A stretch of 64,000 nucleotides of DNA from Mesorhizobium sp. B2-7-2 (GTDB lineage Bacteria; Pseudomonadota; Alphaproteobacteria; Rhizobiales; Rhizobiaceae): contig NZ_VFTZ01000014.1 of NCBI RefSeq assembly GCF_006440775.1, positions 62,001-126,000 on the forward strand, in the 5' to 3' direction. This document shows, piece by piece, positions 7,905 through 20,867 of this stretch (its first letter is position 1; the number at the start of each line of letters is the position of its first letter). The translations under genes and the position numbers were made by a program. Below the pieces are notes generated by a model. That model was given only the letters and a program-made list of their open reading frames with translations, did not search any database and was not told the origin of the DNA.

Positions 7905-9359
7905 TTACCGCGGCAGCACCGTCGATCCCATCAGCGCCTCGTCGATCGAGCGCGCCGCCTGGCGGCCCTCGCGGATCGCCCACACCACCAGCGACTGGCC
8001 GCGGCGCACGTCGCCCGCCGCATAGAGCTTGTCGACGCTGGTCCTGTAGTCGCGATCATTGGCCTCGACATTGTTCGAGCGGCGGCTGTCTGTGACGATC
8101 TTGATCTTGCCGTCGAGCTCCTTCATCAGGCTGTCGCCCGCCGGGCCGGCGAAGCCGATGGCGATGAAGGCGAGATCGGCGCGGATGACGAACTCGCTGC
8201 CTGCGATCGGCTTGCGCTTGTCGTCGACCTCGCAGCAGCGCACACCGGTCAGCTGGCCTTCCTCGCCGATGAACTCGAGCGTCGCCACTTGGAATTCGCG
8301 CTCGGCGCCCTCGGCCTGCGAGGAGGACGTGCGCATTTTCGTCGCCCAGTAGGGCCAGACGGCAAGCTTGTCTTCCTTCTCCGGCGGCTGCGGACGGATG
8401 TCGAGCTGCGTCACGCGCACCGCGCCCTGGCGGAAGGCGGTGCCGATGCAGTCGGATGCGGTGTCGCCGCCGCCGACGACCACGACATGCTGGCCGCCGG
8501 CAATGATCGGGTGCGAGGGCCAGGCGACCGACTGGATCGGCTCGCCGCCGACGCGGCGGTTCTGCTGCACCAGATAGGGCATGGCGTCATAGACGCCGCT
8601 GAGATCGCTGCCCGGAATGCCGGCCGGACGCGGCGTCTCCGAACCACCGCAATAGAGCACTGCGTCGAATTCCCCGAGCAGATCGGCCGCTTTCATGTCC
8701 ACGCCGACATTGACGCCGCAATGGAAGGTCACCCCCTCGCCCTGCATCTGCTCGATGCGCCGATCGATATAGTGCTTCTCGATCTTGAAGTCCGGTATGC
8801 CGTAACGCATCAGCCCGCCGGGGCGGCTCTCGCGCTCATAGACGTGCACGTCGTGCCCGGCGCGGCCGAGTTGCTGCGCCGCCGCCATGCCGGCCGGGCC
8901 GGAGCCGATGACGGCAACCCGTTTGCCGGTCTTCTTCTCCGGCGGATAGGGCCGGATGTGGCCGGTCTCGTAAGCCTTGTCGGCGATCGCCTGCTCGACC
9001 GTCTTGATGGCGACCGGAATGTCCTCGAGGTTCAGCGTGCAGGCTTCCTCGCAGGGCGCGGGACAGATGCGGCCGGTGAACTCCGGGAAATTGTTGGTCG
9101 AATGCAGGTTGCGGATCGCGTTGTCCCAGTCGCCATTGTAGACGAGGTCGTTCCAGTCCGGGATCTGGTTATGGATCGGGCAGCCGGTCGGCCCGTGGCA
9201 GAACGGAATGCCGCAATCCATGCAACGCGCGGCCTGTTTCTCGACTTCCTTGTCCGACATCGGCAGCGTGAATTCACGGAAGTGCCGGACGCGGTCCGAG
9301 GCAGGCTGGTACTTGTGCACCTGCCGGTCGATCTCGAGAAAGCCTGTTACCTTGCCCAT
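7905..9359 (-). CDS. gltD: Glutamate synthase (NADPH) small subunit
   Basis: The beta subunit passes electrons from NADPH to the large subunit for glutamate formation from glutamine and 2-oxoglutarate. The N-terminal cysteine clusters ARCMDCGIPFCHGPTGCP and CPAPCEEACTLNL bind Fe-S centres. The FAD motif VIGSGPAGMAAAQQLG and the NADPH motif VVVVGGGDTASDCIGTA follow. The frame extends to 9482, but ATG 9359 (MGKVTGFLEIDRQ) is the usual GltD start; it gives 484 residues. It lies 144 bp downstream of gltB in the same direction. Confidence 0.95.
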   Translation of the reverse strand: MGKVTGFLEIDRQVHKYQPASDRVRHFREFTLPMSDKEVEKQAARCMDCGIPFCHGPTGCPIHNQIPDWNDLVYNGDWDNAIRNLHSTNNFPEFTGRICPAPCEEACTLNLEDIPVAIKTVEQAIADKAYETGHIRPYPPEKKTGKRVAVIGSGPAGMAAAQQLGRAGHDVHVYERESRPGGLMRYGIPDFKIEKHYIDRRIEQMQGEGVTFHCGVNVGVDMKAADLLGEFDAVLYCGGSETPRPAGIPGSDLSGVYDAMPYLVQQNRRVGGEPIQSVAWPSHPIIAGGQHVVVVGGGDTASDCIGTAFRQGAVRVTQLDIRPQPPEKEDKLAVWPYWATKMRTSSSQAEGAEREFQVATLEFIGEEGQLTGVRCCEVDDKRKPIAGSEFVIRADLAFIAIGFAGPAGDSLMKELDGKIKIVTDSRRSNNVEANDRDYRTSVDKLYAAGDVRRGQSLVVWAIREGRQAARSIDEALMGSTVLPR

Positions 9360-9503
9360 AGTCCAGTCCCTGCCTGTCCGAAGGCACGCTTTTGTCGCGC
9401 ACCCGTTAACCCCATAAGGCTGCCATGGCAACCTTCGTTCCGAGGTCAGGATTGTTGGTGAGGATGCCGGCCGGAAAGTCATCTTCCCGGCCGTGCCCGA
9501 AAC

Positions 9504-14240
<4,737 letters not shown>

Positions 14241-14730
14241 CGTCCTATCCTCCGTTCTCCACCTTAGCCCCGACTGTCTCAGGGCGCTGGTTTGCCTTGG
14301 GAAGCGAGAGTGCTTCCCCTTCATGTTGCTGCACGTCTCGCGAAATCCATCGAACCATACGGCTATACGCCCGGTTCGCATCCGGTATCGTACAGGCCAG
14401 AGCCGGGCCGTCTACCCGCCGCTCGCGACAATGGCCGGAATGGCAGCAATGATACGCCAGTCCGGCCTGTTTTGTGCGACAAAATAAGACAGCACTACTG
14501 TCCTAAATTTTTATGGCAGAAATCAGACAGCGGCACAAGACCGATTCACAAAAAACTTGGGCGTGCTGCGACACAAAATTTCGTGACGAGCGCCCGAAAC
14601 GCAAGCTTTGGTCTCGGTCTTTCGAGGCGACGCGCTGGCTTTACCGCTTTGCCCACGATTGGCCCTTGCGCTTCGACTGCCGAAGCGGTCAAGTCCCGCC
14701 GCTTTCGCCAATCACGATACGGATTTCTCG
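14241..14730. other. Intergenic region between gltB and the threonine aldolase gene
   Basis: About 490 bp without a convincing gene. It must hold the divergent promoters of gltB (minus) and the aldolase (plus). The only structure seen is GACAG-CACTA-CTGTC at 14488-14502, in an AT-richer patch after TTTGTGCGAC. Confidence 0.5.
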
Positions 14731-15780
14731 ATGTTCTTTGCATCCGACAACTGGGCGGGCGTCCATCCCGACATTTCGGCCAACCTGTCGCGCCATGCCG
14801 CCGGCACCGCTGTCGCCTACGGCGACGGCGATCTGGACCGCGCCGTCTATCGCCGCTTCAGCGAGATCTTCGAGCGCGAGGTGCAGGTCTTCTTCGCCGC
14901 GACCGGCACCGCGGCCAACGCGCTTTCGATGGCTGCATTGAACCGCATAGGCGGCATCGCGCTTTGCCATCACGAAGCGCATATGAATGTCGACGAGTTC
15001 GGCGCGATGGGTTTCTACACCGGCGGCGCGCGCATGGCGCCGGTGGCGGGACCGCTGGGGCGCATGACCCCGGAGGCTCTTGACCGGACCATCAAGCGAT
15101 ATTCGCAGGACCTGGCCCCCGCCGGCCAGCCGATGGCGGTCACCGTGACCCAGGCGACCGAGGTCGGCACGGTCTACAGCGTCGACGATGTCAAGGCGAT
15201 CGCCGAGGTCAGCCGCCGCCACAAGCTGCCGCTGCACATGGACGGCGCGCGCTTCGCCAATGCGATTGCCGCGACCGGCGTCAGCCCGGCCGAAATGACC
15301 TGGAAGAGCGGCGTCGACCTTATCTCCTTCGGCGGCACCAAGAATGGCTGCTGGATGGCCGATGCGGTCGTGGTCCTCAATCCGGATGTCGGCAAGGATC
15401 TGCGCCTGCTGCGCCAGCGCGCCGGACAGACTTTTTCCAAGGCCCGCTTCATCTCGGCCCAGTTCGAAGCCTATTTCACCGACGATCTGTGGTTGAGGAT
15501 GGCAGGGCACGCCAATGCGATGGCCGCGCATCTGGCCGAGACGATCGAGGACGCGCCGGCCGGCAAGCTCGCTTGGCTGCCGCAGGCCAACGAAGTGTTT
15601 GCCATCCTCGGTCGGGCCACCGCGGAAAAGCTGCAAGCGGCCGGCGCCAAATTCTACGAATGGGGCGTGCCGCAGGGTTTCGATGGCCATCTCGGCGACA
15701 ATGAAGCGATCTACCGCTTCGTCGCCAGCTTCGCCACCACGACGCAAGAGATCGACCGTCTCGGCGAGTTGCTTGGCTGA
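14731..15780 (+). CDS. Low-specificity threonine aldolase (PLP-dependent)
   Basis: A 349-residue fold-type I PLP enzyme that cleaves threonine or allo-threonine to glycine and acetaldehyde. LHMDGARFANA carries the PLP-N1-binding Asp171. SFGGTKNGCWMAD carries the Schiff-base Lys204. ATG 14731 (MFFASDNWAGVHPDI) is the natural start because family members begin with FxSDNxxGVHP; the open frame upstream has no similarity. L- and D-type enzymes cannot be told apart with certainty, but the N-terminus and length fit the LtaE-like group. Confidence 0.9.
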   Translation: MFFASDNWAGVHPDISANLSRHAAGTAVAYGDGDLDRAVYRRFSEIFEREVQVFFAATGTAANALSMAALNRIGGIALCHHEAHMNVDEFGAMGFYTGGARMAPVAGPLGRMTPEALDRTIKRYSQDLAPAGQPMAVTVTQATEVGTVYSVDDVKAIAEVSRRHKLPLHMDGARFANAIAATGVSPAEMTWKSGVDLISFGGTKNGCWMADAVVVLNPDVGKDLRLLRQRAGQTFSKARFISAQFEAYFTDDLWLRMAGHANAMAAHLAETIEDAPAGKLAWLPQANEVFAILGRATAEKLQAAGAKFYEWGVPQGFDGHLGDNEAIYRFVASFATTTQEIDRLGELLG

Positions 15781-16002
15781 GCTTGCGGCGCTCGGGAGCA
15801 GCATGACAGAAGCCTCATTGCGGCGACTGAGGCCTATATCCGAAAGCTGCTTTCCTGCCGGCAGGATCCCGATTTGGCCACGCTCGATTTGAGGACTTTT
15901 GCCGCTGACATATTCGCCGCGACGGCGGCTGAGTATTTCGCGCCATACGAAGCCGTTCACCGACAGAACGTCGAAGCGGTCGTCGCGGAAAAGAACCGGT
16001 AG
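15781..16002 (+). pseudogene. Possible gene remnant following the threonine aldolase stop
   Basis: Immediately after the aldolase TGA the same frame stays open for 73 codons to TAG 16000-16002. It reads as a plausible protein tail (HDRSLIAATEAYIRKLL ... FAPYEAVHRQNVEAVVAEKN). No ATG or GTG occurs in this frame, so it is not a normal gene. It could be the 3' end of a deleted gene. I do not recognise the family. Confidence 0.3.
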
Positions 16003-16015
16003 GCTTGCGCCCCGA

Positions 16016-16768
16016 TCAGGCGAGCAAGGGCCGCAGCAGCAACTCGACGCCGAGCAGGACCAGAAAAATCAGGAACCAGCGGCGAAAAGTTGCCGGACTG
16101 ATCTTCTGGCGCAGCATTTGCCCCAGCCACATGCCGAGCAGCGCCGGAAGCACGGCAAGCGAGGACATCGCCAGATGCCCCGCCTCGAACGCGCCATGCG
16201 AGGCAAGGCCCAGCGCCAGGGCGATCGTCGACACCGTGAAGGAGAGACCGAGCGCCTGGATCAGATCGTCGCGGCTCAAGCCCAGCGCCTGGATGTAAGG
16301 GACGGCGGGCACCACGAAGACGCCGGTGCCGCCCGTGACCAGGCCGGTGAGAAAACCCACGACCGGCGACGACCAGCGCTCGGTTTTCTCGGGAACGACA
16401 GGCTGCCGCGCGAGCAGACTATAGGCGGCATAGACCATCAACGCCGCGCCGAGGCCGGCGGTCGTCCATTTGACATTGTCGCTGGCGAGCAGCCGCGAGC
16501 CGGCGACCGTGCCGATCAGAATGCCCGCCATCATCAGCCAAAGCCGGCGCAGGATCGCCGAAAAACTCGGGCCGGCGAAAAGCTGCCAGACATTGGTGAC
16601 GAAGGACGGAACGATGAGCAGCGAGGCGGCCGTCACGGGCGGCATGATGGTGCCAAGCAATCCCATGGCCAGGGTCGGCAGGCCCATGCCGGTGACGCCC
16701 TTGACGATACCGGCGAGCAGGAAAGTGATTGCAACGGTGAGTGTCAGCAGCAGGGAAAAATCGGACAT
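16016..16768 (-). CDS. TauE/SafE (TSUP) family membrane permease
   Basis: A 250-residue, strongly hydrophobic protein with about eight membrane segments. It has the duplicated TSUP arrangement: the first half begins ITFLLAGIVKGVTGMGLPTLAMG and the second repeats the theme with VVGFLTGLVTGGTGVFVVP. Members export or import sulfite, sulfonates, sulfoacetate or other small anions across the inner membrane. The substrate cannot be inferred because no sulfur genes lie nearby. Confidence 0.85.
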   Translation of the reverse strand: MSDFSLLLTLTVAITFLLAGIVKGVTGMGLPTLAMGLLGTIMPPVTAASLLIVPSFVTNVWQLFAGPSFSAILRRLWLMMAGILIGTVAGSRLLASDNVKWTTAGLGAALMVYAAYSLLARQPVVPEKTERWSSPVVGFLTGLVTGGTGVFVVPAVPYIQALGLSRDDLIQALGLSFTVSTIALALGLASHGAFEAGHLAMSSLAVLPALLGMWLGQMLRQKISPATFRRWFLIFLVLLGVELLLRPLLA

Positions 16769-16832
16769 CGCCCTTCATGATCCGCCGCTGCATGCTTCAA
16801 AAGAGCCAGAACGGCGCGTTGCCGGTGGCACA

Positions 16833-16862
16833 ATAAAAAGCGGCGCCTTGCGGCGCCGCTTT
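16833..16862 (-). terminator. Rho-independent terminator of the hsp20 gene
   Basis: The arms AAAGCGGCGCC (16837-16847) and GGCGCCGCTTT (16852-16862) pair perfectly around TTGC. On the minus strand the stem is followed by TTTTTATTG. It stands about 40 bp past the stop of the small heat shock gene. Confidence 0.85.
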
Positions 16863-16903
16863 CGTCTCGGGAGGGAGACGTTGTCTACTACCGGCCCCGC
16901 CGG

Positions 16904-17371
16904 TTACGCGGCGGCCTTGGTTTCGATCTGCTTGGCCTTGTCCGCGGACGAGGTGATCGCGATCTTGCGCGGCTTCAGCTCCTCGGGAATGTTGCGCTTG
17001 AGGTCGACGAAGAGCAGGCCGTTCTTCAGCGTGGCGCCTTCCACTTCGACGTGGTCGGCCAGCTGGAAGCGGCGCTCGAAGGACCTCGAGGCGATGCCGC
17101 GGTAAAGCAACTCCGAACCCTCGCTGTTGTTCTCTTCCTTGCGCTCGCCCTTGACGGTCAGCACGTTGCGGTGGGCTTCGATCGAAATCTCGTCCTCCGA
17201 GAAGCCGGCAACGGCCATCGAGATGCGATAGGCGTTCTCGCCCGTGCGCTCGATATTATAGGGCGGATAGGTCTGCGCGGTCTCGGGCTGGCCGAGCGAG
17301 TCGAGCATGGTGAACAGCCGGTCGAAGCCGACGGTCGAACGATAAAGCGGGGAAAAATCAACGTGACGCAT
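16904..17371 (-). CDS. Small heat shock protein (Hsp20/IbpA family)
   Basis: A 155-residue ATP-independent chaperone that holds unfolding proteins during heat stress. An N-terminal arm (MRHVDFSPLYRSTVGFDRLF) is followed by the alpha-crystallin domain (about 35-130), with YRISMAVAGFSEDEI, LTVKGER and LKNGLLFVDLKR. The C-terminal I-x-I motif is IAI. The start is ATG 17371 behind AAAGGAGA; the longer open frame runs back through the promoter and leader. Control is seen in the sequence: an RpoH-like promoter and a ROSE-type thermometer precede it. Confidence 0.93.
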   Translation of the reverse strand: MRHVDFSPLYRSTVGFDRLFTMLDSLGQPETAQTYPPYNIERTGENAYRISMAVAGFSEDEISIEAHRNVLTVKGERKEENNSEGSELLYRGIASRSFERRFQLADHVEVEGATLKNGLLFVDLKRNIPEELKPRKIAITSSADKAKQIETKAAA

Positions 17372-17470
17372 GAGTGTTCTCCTTTGAGCAACATGGTTTG
17401 CGTATGACCCGGTGCGAAACCCTCGAAAGGCGTTCCGGATAGGCCAGCGGCCCCGACATCGGCGGCCACA
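17372..17470 (-). promoter_or_regulatory. ROSE-type RNA thermometer in the hsp20 leader
   Basis: In the minus-strand leader, TTGCT (17387-17391) stands three bases before AGGAGA (17378-17383), the ribosome binding site. TTGCT can pair with AGGAG with the G-G opposition typical of the ROSE anti-Shine-Dalgarno helix. A leader of about 95-100 nt with further upstream pairing potential fits the ROSE family known upstream of rhizobial small heat shock genes. Confidence 0.75.
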
Positions 17471-17476
17471 ACCTTC

Positions 17477-17505
17477 ATTTGGGAAGCTCAAAAAGCCATT
17501 TCAAG
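17477..17505 (-). promoter_or_regulatory. RpoH (sigma-32)-like promoter of hsp20
   Basis: On the minus strand CTTGAAA (17499-17505) is followed after 15 bp by CCCAAAT (17477-17483). This is close to the heat-shock sigma factor consensus (CTTGAAA-N11-16-CCCCATNT). It is correctly placed to start the ROSE leader near 17470. Confidence 0.65.
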
Positions 17506-17605
17506 GTTTTCCTTGGTCGCAATGCAGCCACGTTCATGAACGGTGGATGAACCGCCGCTTCGGCATCCGTTCAGTCATGCGGCATTAGGCTTTGGTCAAG
17601 TTCGA

Positions 17606-17885
17606 GCAATTCCAGGAAAAGTGAAGCGGTTTTCCGTCCGGAATTGCGTCAAGACAGAGAGACTAGCGGCGCCCCCTTCCCTGCGCCGCGACGAGGCCGA
17701 ACCGGGTGCAACGTCCCTTCCTCCCGGATCGACAGAGGCCGGAAGTGCACCGCAGGCACTTCCGGCCTTCCCCGCACTACAGCGCCGCGCGTCCCCTGGA
17801 CGCGCTAAGGACGCCGTAGCACTTTTGATTTCGCGCATGATCCTTTCCGAAAATCGATTCCGATTTTCGGGTCATGCGCGGCAAC
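17606..17885. repeat. Cluster of intergenic repeats (family A copy plus a second composite repeat)
   Basis: A family A unit covers 17606-17647. From about 17777 to 17885 comes a different unit: CAGCGCCGCGCGTC, a short spacer and GACGCGCTAAGGACG, then GCATGATCC and a hairpin made of CCGAAAATCG and CGATTTTCGG. Units of this second type are also common in rhizobial genomes (recalled). They separate the hsp20 promoter from the hydrolase gene. Confidence 0.7.
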
Positions 17886-17983
17886 CGCGTAAATCCGGAC
17901 AACGCCTTTGCTTTTGCCGCCTGGCCGTCTATCACCATGCCGACGCCTCGCCCGTCCGGGCAAAGAACAAGCAACGACGCCGC

Positions 17984-18940
17984 ATGACGGATCTTTTCCA
18001 TCTGACCGAGGACAATCCCGCGCCGCAGAATGCCGCGGGCGGCTTCTTCACCACACGCGACGGCAAGAAGATCCGCTACGGCGTCTTTGCCGCTGTCAGC
18101 CGCCCGCTGCAGGGCACGGTGGTTTTGCTGACCGGGCGCAACGAATGCATCGAGAAATATTTCGAGACCATCCGCGATCTCGCCGATCGCGGCTTCGGCG
18201 TCGCCATCCTCGACTGGCGCGGCCAGGGCGGTTCCAGCCGCCTGCTGCGTGACCGCCAGCGCGGCTATGTCCGCAGCTTCCGTGACTATACGCGCGATCT
18301 CGAGCAATTCTTCGAGGAAATCGTGCTGCCCGACTGCCGCGGCCCCTATTACATCCTCGCGCACTCCACGGGCGCGGTGATTGCGCTGCTTGCCTCGCCG
18401 TCGATGGTCAACCGGGTGCGGCGCATGGTGCTGCTGGCTCCTTTTCTCGAAGTGCCGGACCTGCCGGTCTCGATCGCCACGGTCCGGCGCGTCTGCGCGG
18501 TCTTCTGCGCGCTGGGTCTCGGCCGGCTCTATGCCGCGCTCGGTCCGCGCCCGAAAGTGCCGCCCGCTTTCGAGGTGAACAAGGTGACCTCGGATCCTGT
18601 GCGCTACCGGCGCAATGTCGGAATCTACGAGGCCTGGCCGCAGCTCGCGCTCGGCGGCCCGACCATCCGCTGGCTGAGGGCCGCCGCCGCAGCCGCGAAA
18701 GCCGTCAGCGATCCGGATTTCATGGCAAGGGTGAAGGTGCCGATGCTGATCGTCGCCGCCGGCGCCGACCGGGTGGTCTCGACCAAGGCGGTGGAGGCCT
18801 ATGCCAGGAAACTGCGCGTCGGCTCGCTGTTGATGATCGACGGTGCGCAGCACGAGATCCTGCAGGAGAAGGACATCTACCGCGAGCAGCTCCTGGCCGC
18901 TTTCGACGCCTTCATCCCCGGCATGGGTGATGCCACTTGA
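17984..18940 (+). CDS. Alpha/beta hydrolase (monoacylglycerol lipase / lysophospholipase-like)
   Basis: A 318-residue hydrolase. The nucleophile elbow AHSTGA places Ser128, and the triad is completed by Asp262 (AAGADRVVS) and His290 (DGAQHEILQ). LDWRGQGGSSR upstream is typical of the PldB-like serine aminopeptidase S33/Hydrolase_4 group, which acts on lysophospholipids or monoglycerides. ATG 17984 (MTDLFHLTEDN) is chosen because the open frame upstream consists of repeat DNA. No signal peptide is seen, so it is probably cytosolic or membrane-peripheral. Confidence 0.8.
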   Translation: MTDLFHLTEDNPAPQNAAGGFFTTRDGKKIRYGVFAAVSRPLQGTVVLLTGRNECIEKYFETIRDLADRGFGVAILDWRGQGGSSRLLRDRQRGYVRSFRDYTRDLEQFFEEIVLPDCRGPYYILAHSTGAVIALLASPSMVNRVRRMVLLAPFLEVPDLPVSIATVRRVCAVFCALGLGRLYAALGPRPKVPPAFEVNKVTSDPVRYRRNVGIYEAWPQLALGGPTIRWLRAAAAAAKAVSDPDFMARVKVPMLIVAAGADRVVSTKAVEAYARKLRVGSLLMIDGAQHEILQEKDIYREQLLAAFDAFIPGMGDAT

Positions 18941-19223
18941 CGCTCGGTGGTGGGCGGCCGCCGCCGGCGACGCCTTACGGCCGGCACAGGAGCTTCACGG
19001 CCGGTGGGTTCGACCTCGCCGCTCGGCCCACAAATCTCGGCTGAACGCGGCCGGCGTGGTCACCTGCATAGTCATTGCAGATCCTGCAGCAAACGCGGGC
19101 GGAACCGGCTTGACTGAAGGCGCGCTCGCCGCTCGGCGACTCCTCGTTTCCGCCAAGGCACGGAGCGCTAGATACCTTCCGGCGCCATGCGCCAGCCGAC
19201 AAGGACCGGGAGGAGGAACGGAC
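18941..19223. other. Gap between the hydrolase and HAB-like genes
   Basis: 283 bp with no gene or clear repeat. GGGAGGAGG at its end is the ribosome binding site of the next gene. Confidence 0.5.
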
Positions 19224-19676
19224 ATGAACGCATCGCTGTCACGTCAGGGGCATCGCCTGTTGCAGATCGGCGTCGCCCTGCTGCTGTTTTCGTCATTTGA
19301 AGGATTTGCAATCCCGTACCTTGCCGCACCGCGCCTGGGGCTGTCGGCGCATACGCTCAGCGGCTTGGAGGCCGTTCTCCTGCTGGCGCTGGGTCTCCTT
19401 TGGGAAAGGCTCAACCTCAGCGCCGCCACATCGCGGGTTGCGTTCTGGCTTCTGATCTATTCGGCTCTTGCCATTCTGGCCGCCTACGTGATGGCGAGCG
19501 TCTGGGGCGCCGGCAACGAGACGATGCCCCTGGCAGCCGGAGCCTTCCACGGCAGCGCCTTTGAGGAGACGGCGATCAAGGGCATCGGGTATTCGTCGGC
19601 GCCAACCGGCCTCATTGCATTCGCGCTCATTCTGTGGGGCTTGCGCCTTGCAGAGCCTTCGTCAACCGAGAGCTAG
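19224..19676 (+). CDS. Four-helix membrane protein, hydroxylaminobenzene mutase-like
   Basis: A 150-residue protein with four predicted membrane segments. The block APRLGLSAHTLSGLEAVLLL followed by LGLLWERLNLS, and the last helix LIAFALILWGLR, resemble the HabA/HabB hydroxylaminobenzene mutases. Those rearrange hydroxylaminobenzene to aminophenol during nitroarene breakdown. No nitroarene genes are nearby, and many genomic homologs have no proven role, so only the family is claimed. The start ATG has an excellent GGGAGGAGGAAC site; the frame upstream of it is noise. Confidence 0.6.
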   Translation: MNASLSRQGHRLLQIGVALLLFSSFEGFAIPYLAAPRLGLSAHTLSGLEAVLLLALGLLWERLNLSAATSRVAFWLLIYSALAILAAYVMASVWGAGNETMPLAAGAFHGSAFEETAIKGIGYSSAPTGLIAFALILWGLRLAEPSSTES

Positions 19677-19735
19677 AGCGCGCCGCAGTCTTGCATTCGG
19701 TTTTGCATGAAACGGTCTCTTGGGCCGCCTGGTGC

Positions 19736-20524
19736 TCAGCCGCGCAGCGCCGCCATCGCTGCCGCGTGAAGCTCGGGCGTCGCTGCCGCCAGTATATCGC
19801 CGCCCTTCTCCGCCGGCCCACCTTCGAAAGTGGTGATGACGCCGCCGGCCTTCTCGATGATCGGGATCAGCGCGACGATGTCGTAGGGCTTCAGGCCCGG
19901 GTCGGCGACGATATCGATGCTGCCGGCCGCCAGCATGGCGAAGGCGTAGCAATCGGTGCCGTAGCGGGCGAGCTGCACCTTTGTCTCGAACTGGTCATAG
20001 CGCTTGCGCGCATCGCCCTGGAACAATGCCGGCGTGGTCGTGAACAGCGTCGCTTGCGCGAGCTCGGTCGTCTTGCGGGTCGCGAGCCGGCGCGGGCCGC
20101 CCGGTCCTTCATAATGCGACCCGGAAGCGTTGGCGTAGAACAGCTCGCCGGTGAAGGGTTGCGACATCATGCCGGCGACCGCCTCGCCATCGACGGTCAG
20201 CCCGACCAGCGTTCCCCACACCGGGATGCCGGAAATGAAGGCGCGGGTGCCGTCGATCGGGTCGATCACCCAGACATGCCGGCTGGCGAGGTTTTGGCTG
20301 CCATGCTCCTCGCCGAGGATGCCGTGCTCGGGATATTCGGACGAAATCAGCGCCCGGATCGCGCGCTCGGCTTCGCGATCGGCCTCCGTTACCGGATCGA
20401 AGCTTCCCGCAAGCTTGTTGGTGACCGCCCCCTGGCTGCGGAAGCGCGGCAAGGTTTCGGCGGCGGCGGCATGCGCGATGCGCCGCATGAAATCGGTGCT
20501 GATATCCAAGTCGCTCTCCCCCAT
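19736..20524 (-). CDS. hisN: Inositol monophosphatase-family phosphatase, probably histidinol-phosphatase (HisN type)
   Basis: A 262-residue Mg-dependent phosphatase. The metal-site motifs are GEEHG (71-75) and the signature DPIDGTRAFISG (Asp88, Asp91). LKPYDIVALIPIIEKAGG supplies the C-terminal Asp and Gly-rich end. TRAFISGIPVWGTLVGL is the form seen in alphaproteobacterial HisN, which removes phosphate from histidinol phosphate; suhB- and cysQ-type relatives differ there. ATG 20524 (MGESDLDIST) is preferred; the frame open to 20689 runs through the promoter. Confidence 0.75.
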   Translation of the reverse strand: MGESDLDISTDFMRRIAHAAAAETLPRFRSQGAVTNKLAGSFDPVTEADREAERAIRALISSEYPEHGILGEEHGSQNLASRHVWVIDPIDGTRAFISGIPVWGTLVGLTVDGEAVAGMMSQPFTGELFYANASGSHYEGPGGPRRLATRKTTELAQATLFTTTPALFQGDARKRYDQFETKVQLARYGTDCYAFAMLAAGSIDIVADPGLKPYDIVALIPIIEKAGGVITTFEGGPAEKGGDILAAATPELHAAAMAALRG

Positions 20525-20867
20525 CGCGGCCGTTGCCGGCCGCCTGTTTCTCGCGGAACAGGCGCGCTGAAGACCGGTCAGACGCCCGTTTTCTGTTGCC
20601 CGAATGTCACATCTGAGCCGCCGAAGCGGAATTTCCACATCATATTGAATTAAAAAAGCCCGCTGTCGATTGACATTTGTGCGGCGCACAATAATTTTGT
20701 CATCGGACAGGTTTTCCTGTCCATGCCCTCCTTGGGCGTTTCCTCCCTAGACTTCGACCGTGTCGTGAAAACGATGCGGTCTTTTTTTCAGGCAATTCCG
20801 GGAAAAGTGTGAAGCGGTTTTCCGTCCGAAATTGCGTATAGAAGAACTGGGCGCGCCGACCGCGCCG
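20525..20867. promoter_or_regulatory. Upstream region of hisN with two palindromes and a repeat
   Basis: 343 bp without a gene. It holds TTGTGCG-G-CGCACAA (20677-20691, perfect 7-bp arms) and GGACAGG-TTTT-CCTGTCC (20705-20722, perfect 7-bp arms). A family A repeat follows at 20792-20835, next to the end of the amidohydrolase gene. The first palindrome could be an operator for hisN; the second could be an operator or a hairpin ending the amidohydrolase transcript. Confidence 0.5.

Noticed and set aside
14488..14502. GACAG-CACTA-CTGTC as a definite operator
   Set aside because: The arms are only 5 bp and no adjacent regulator exists; mentioned only within the intergenic entry.
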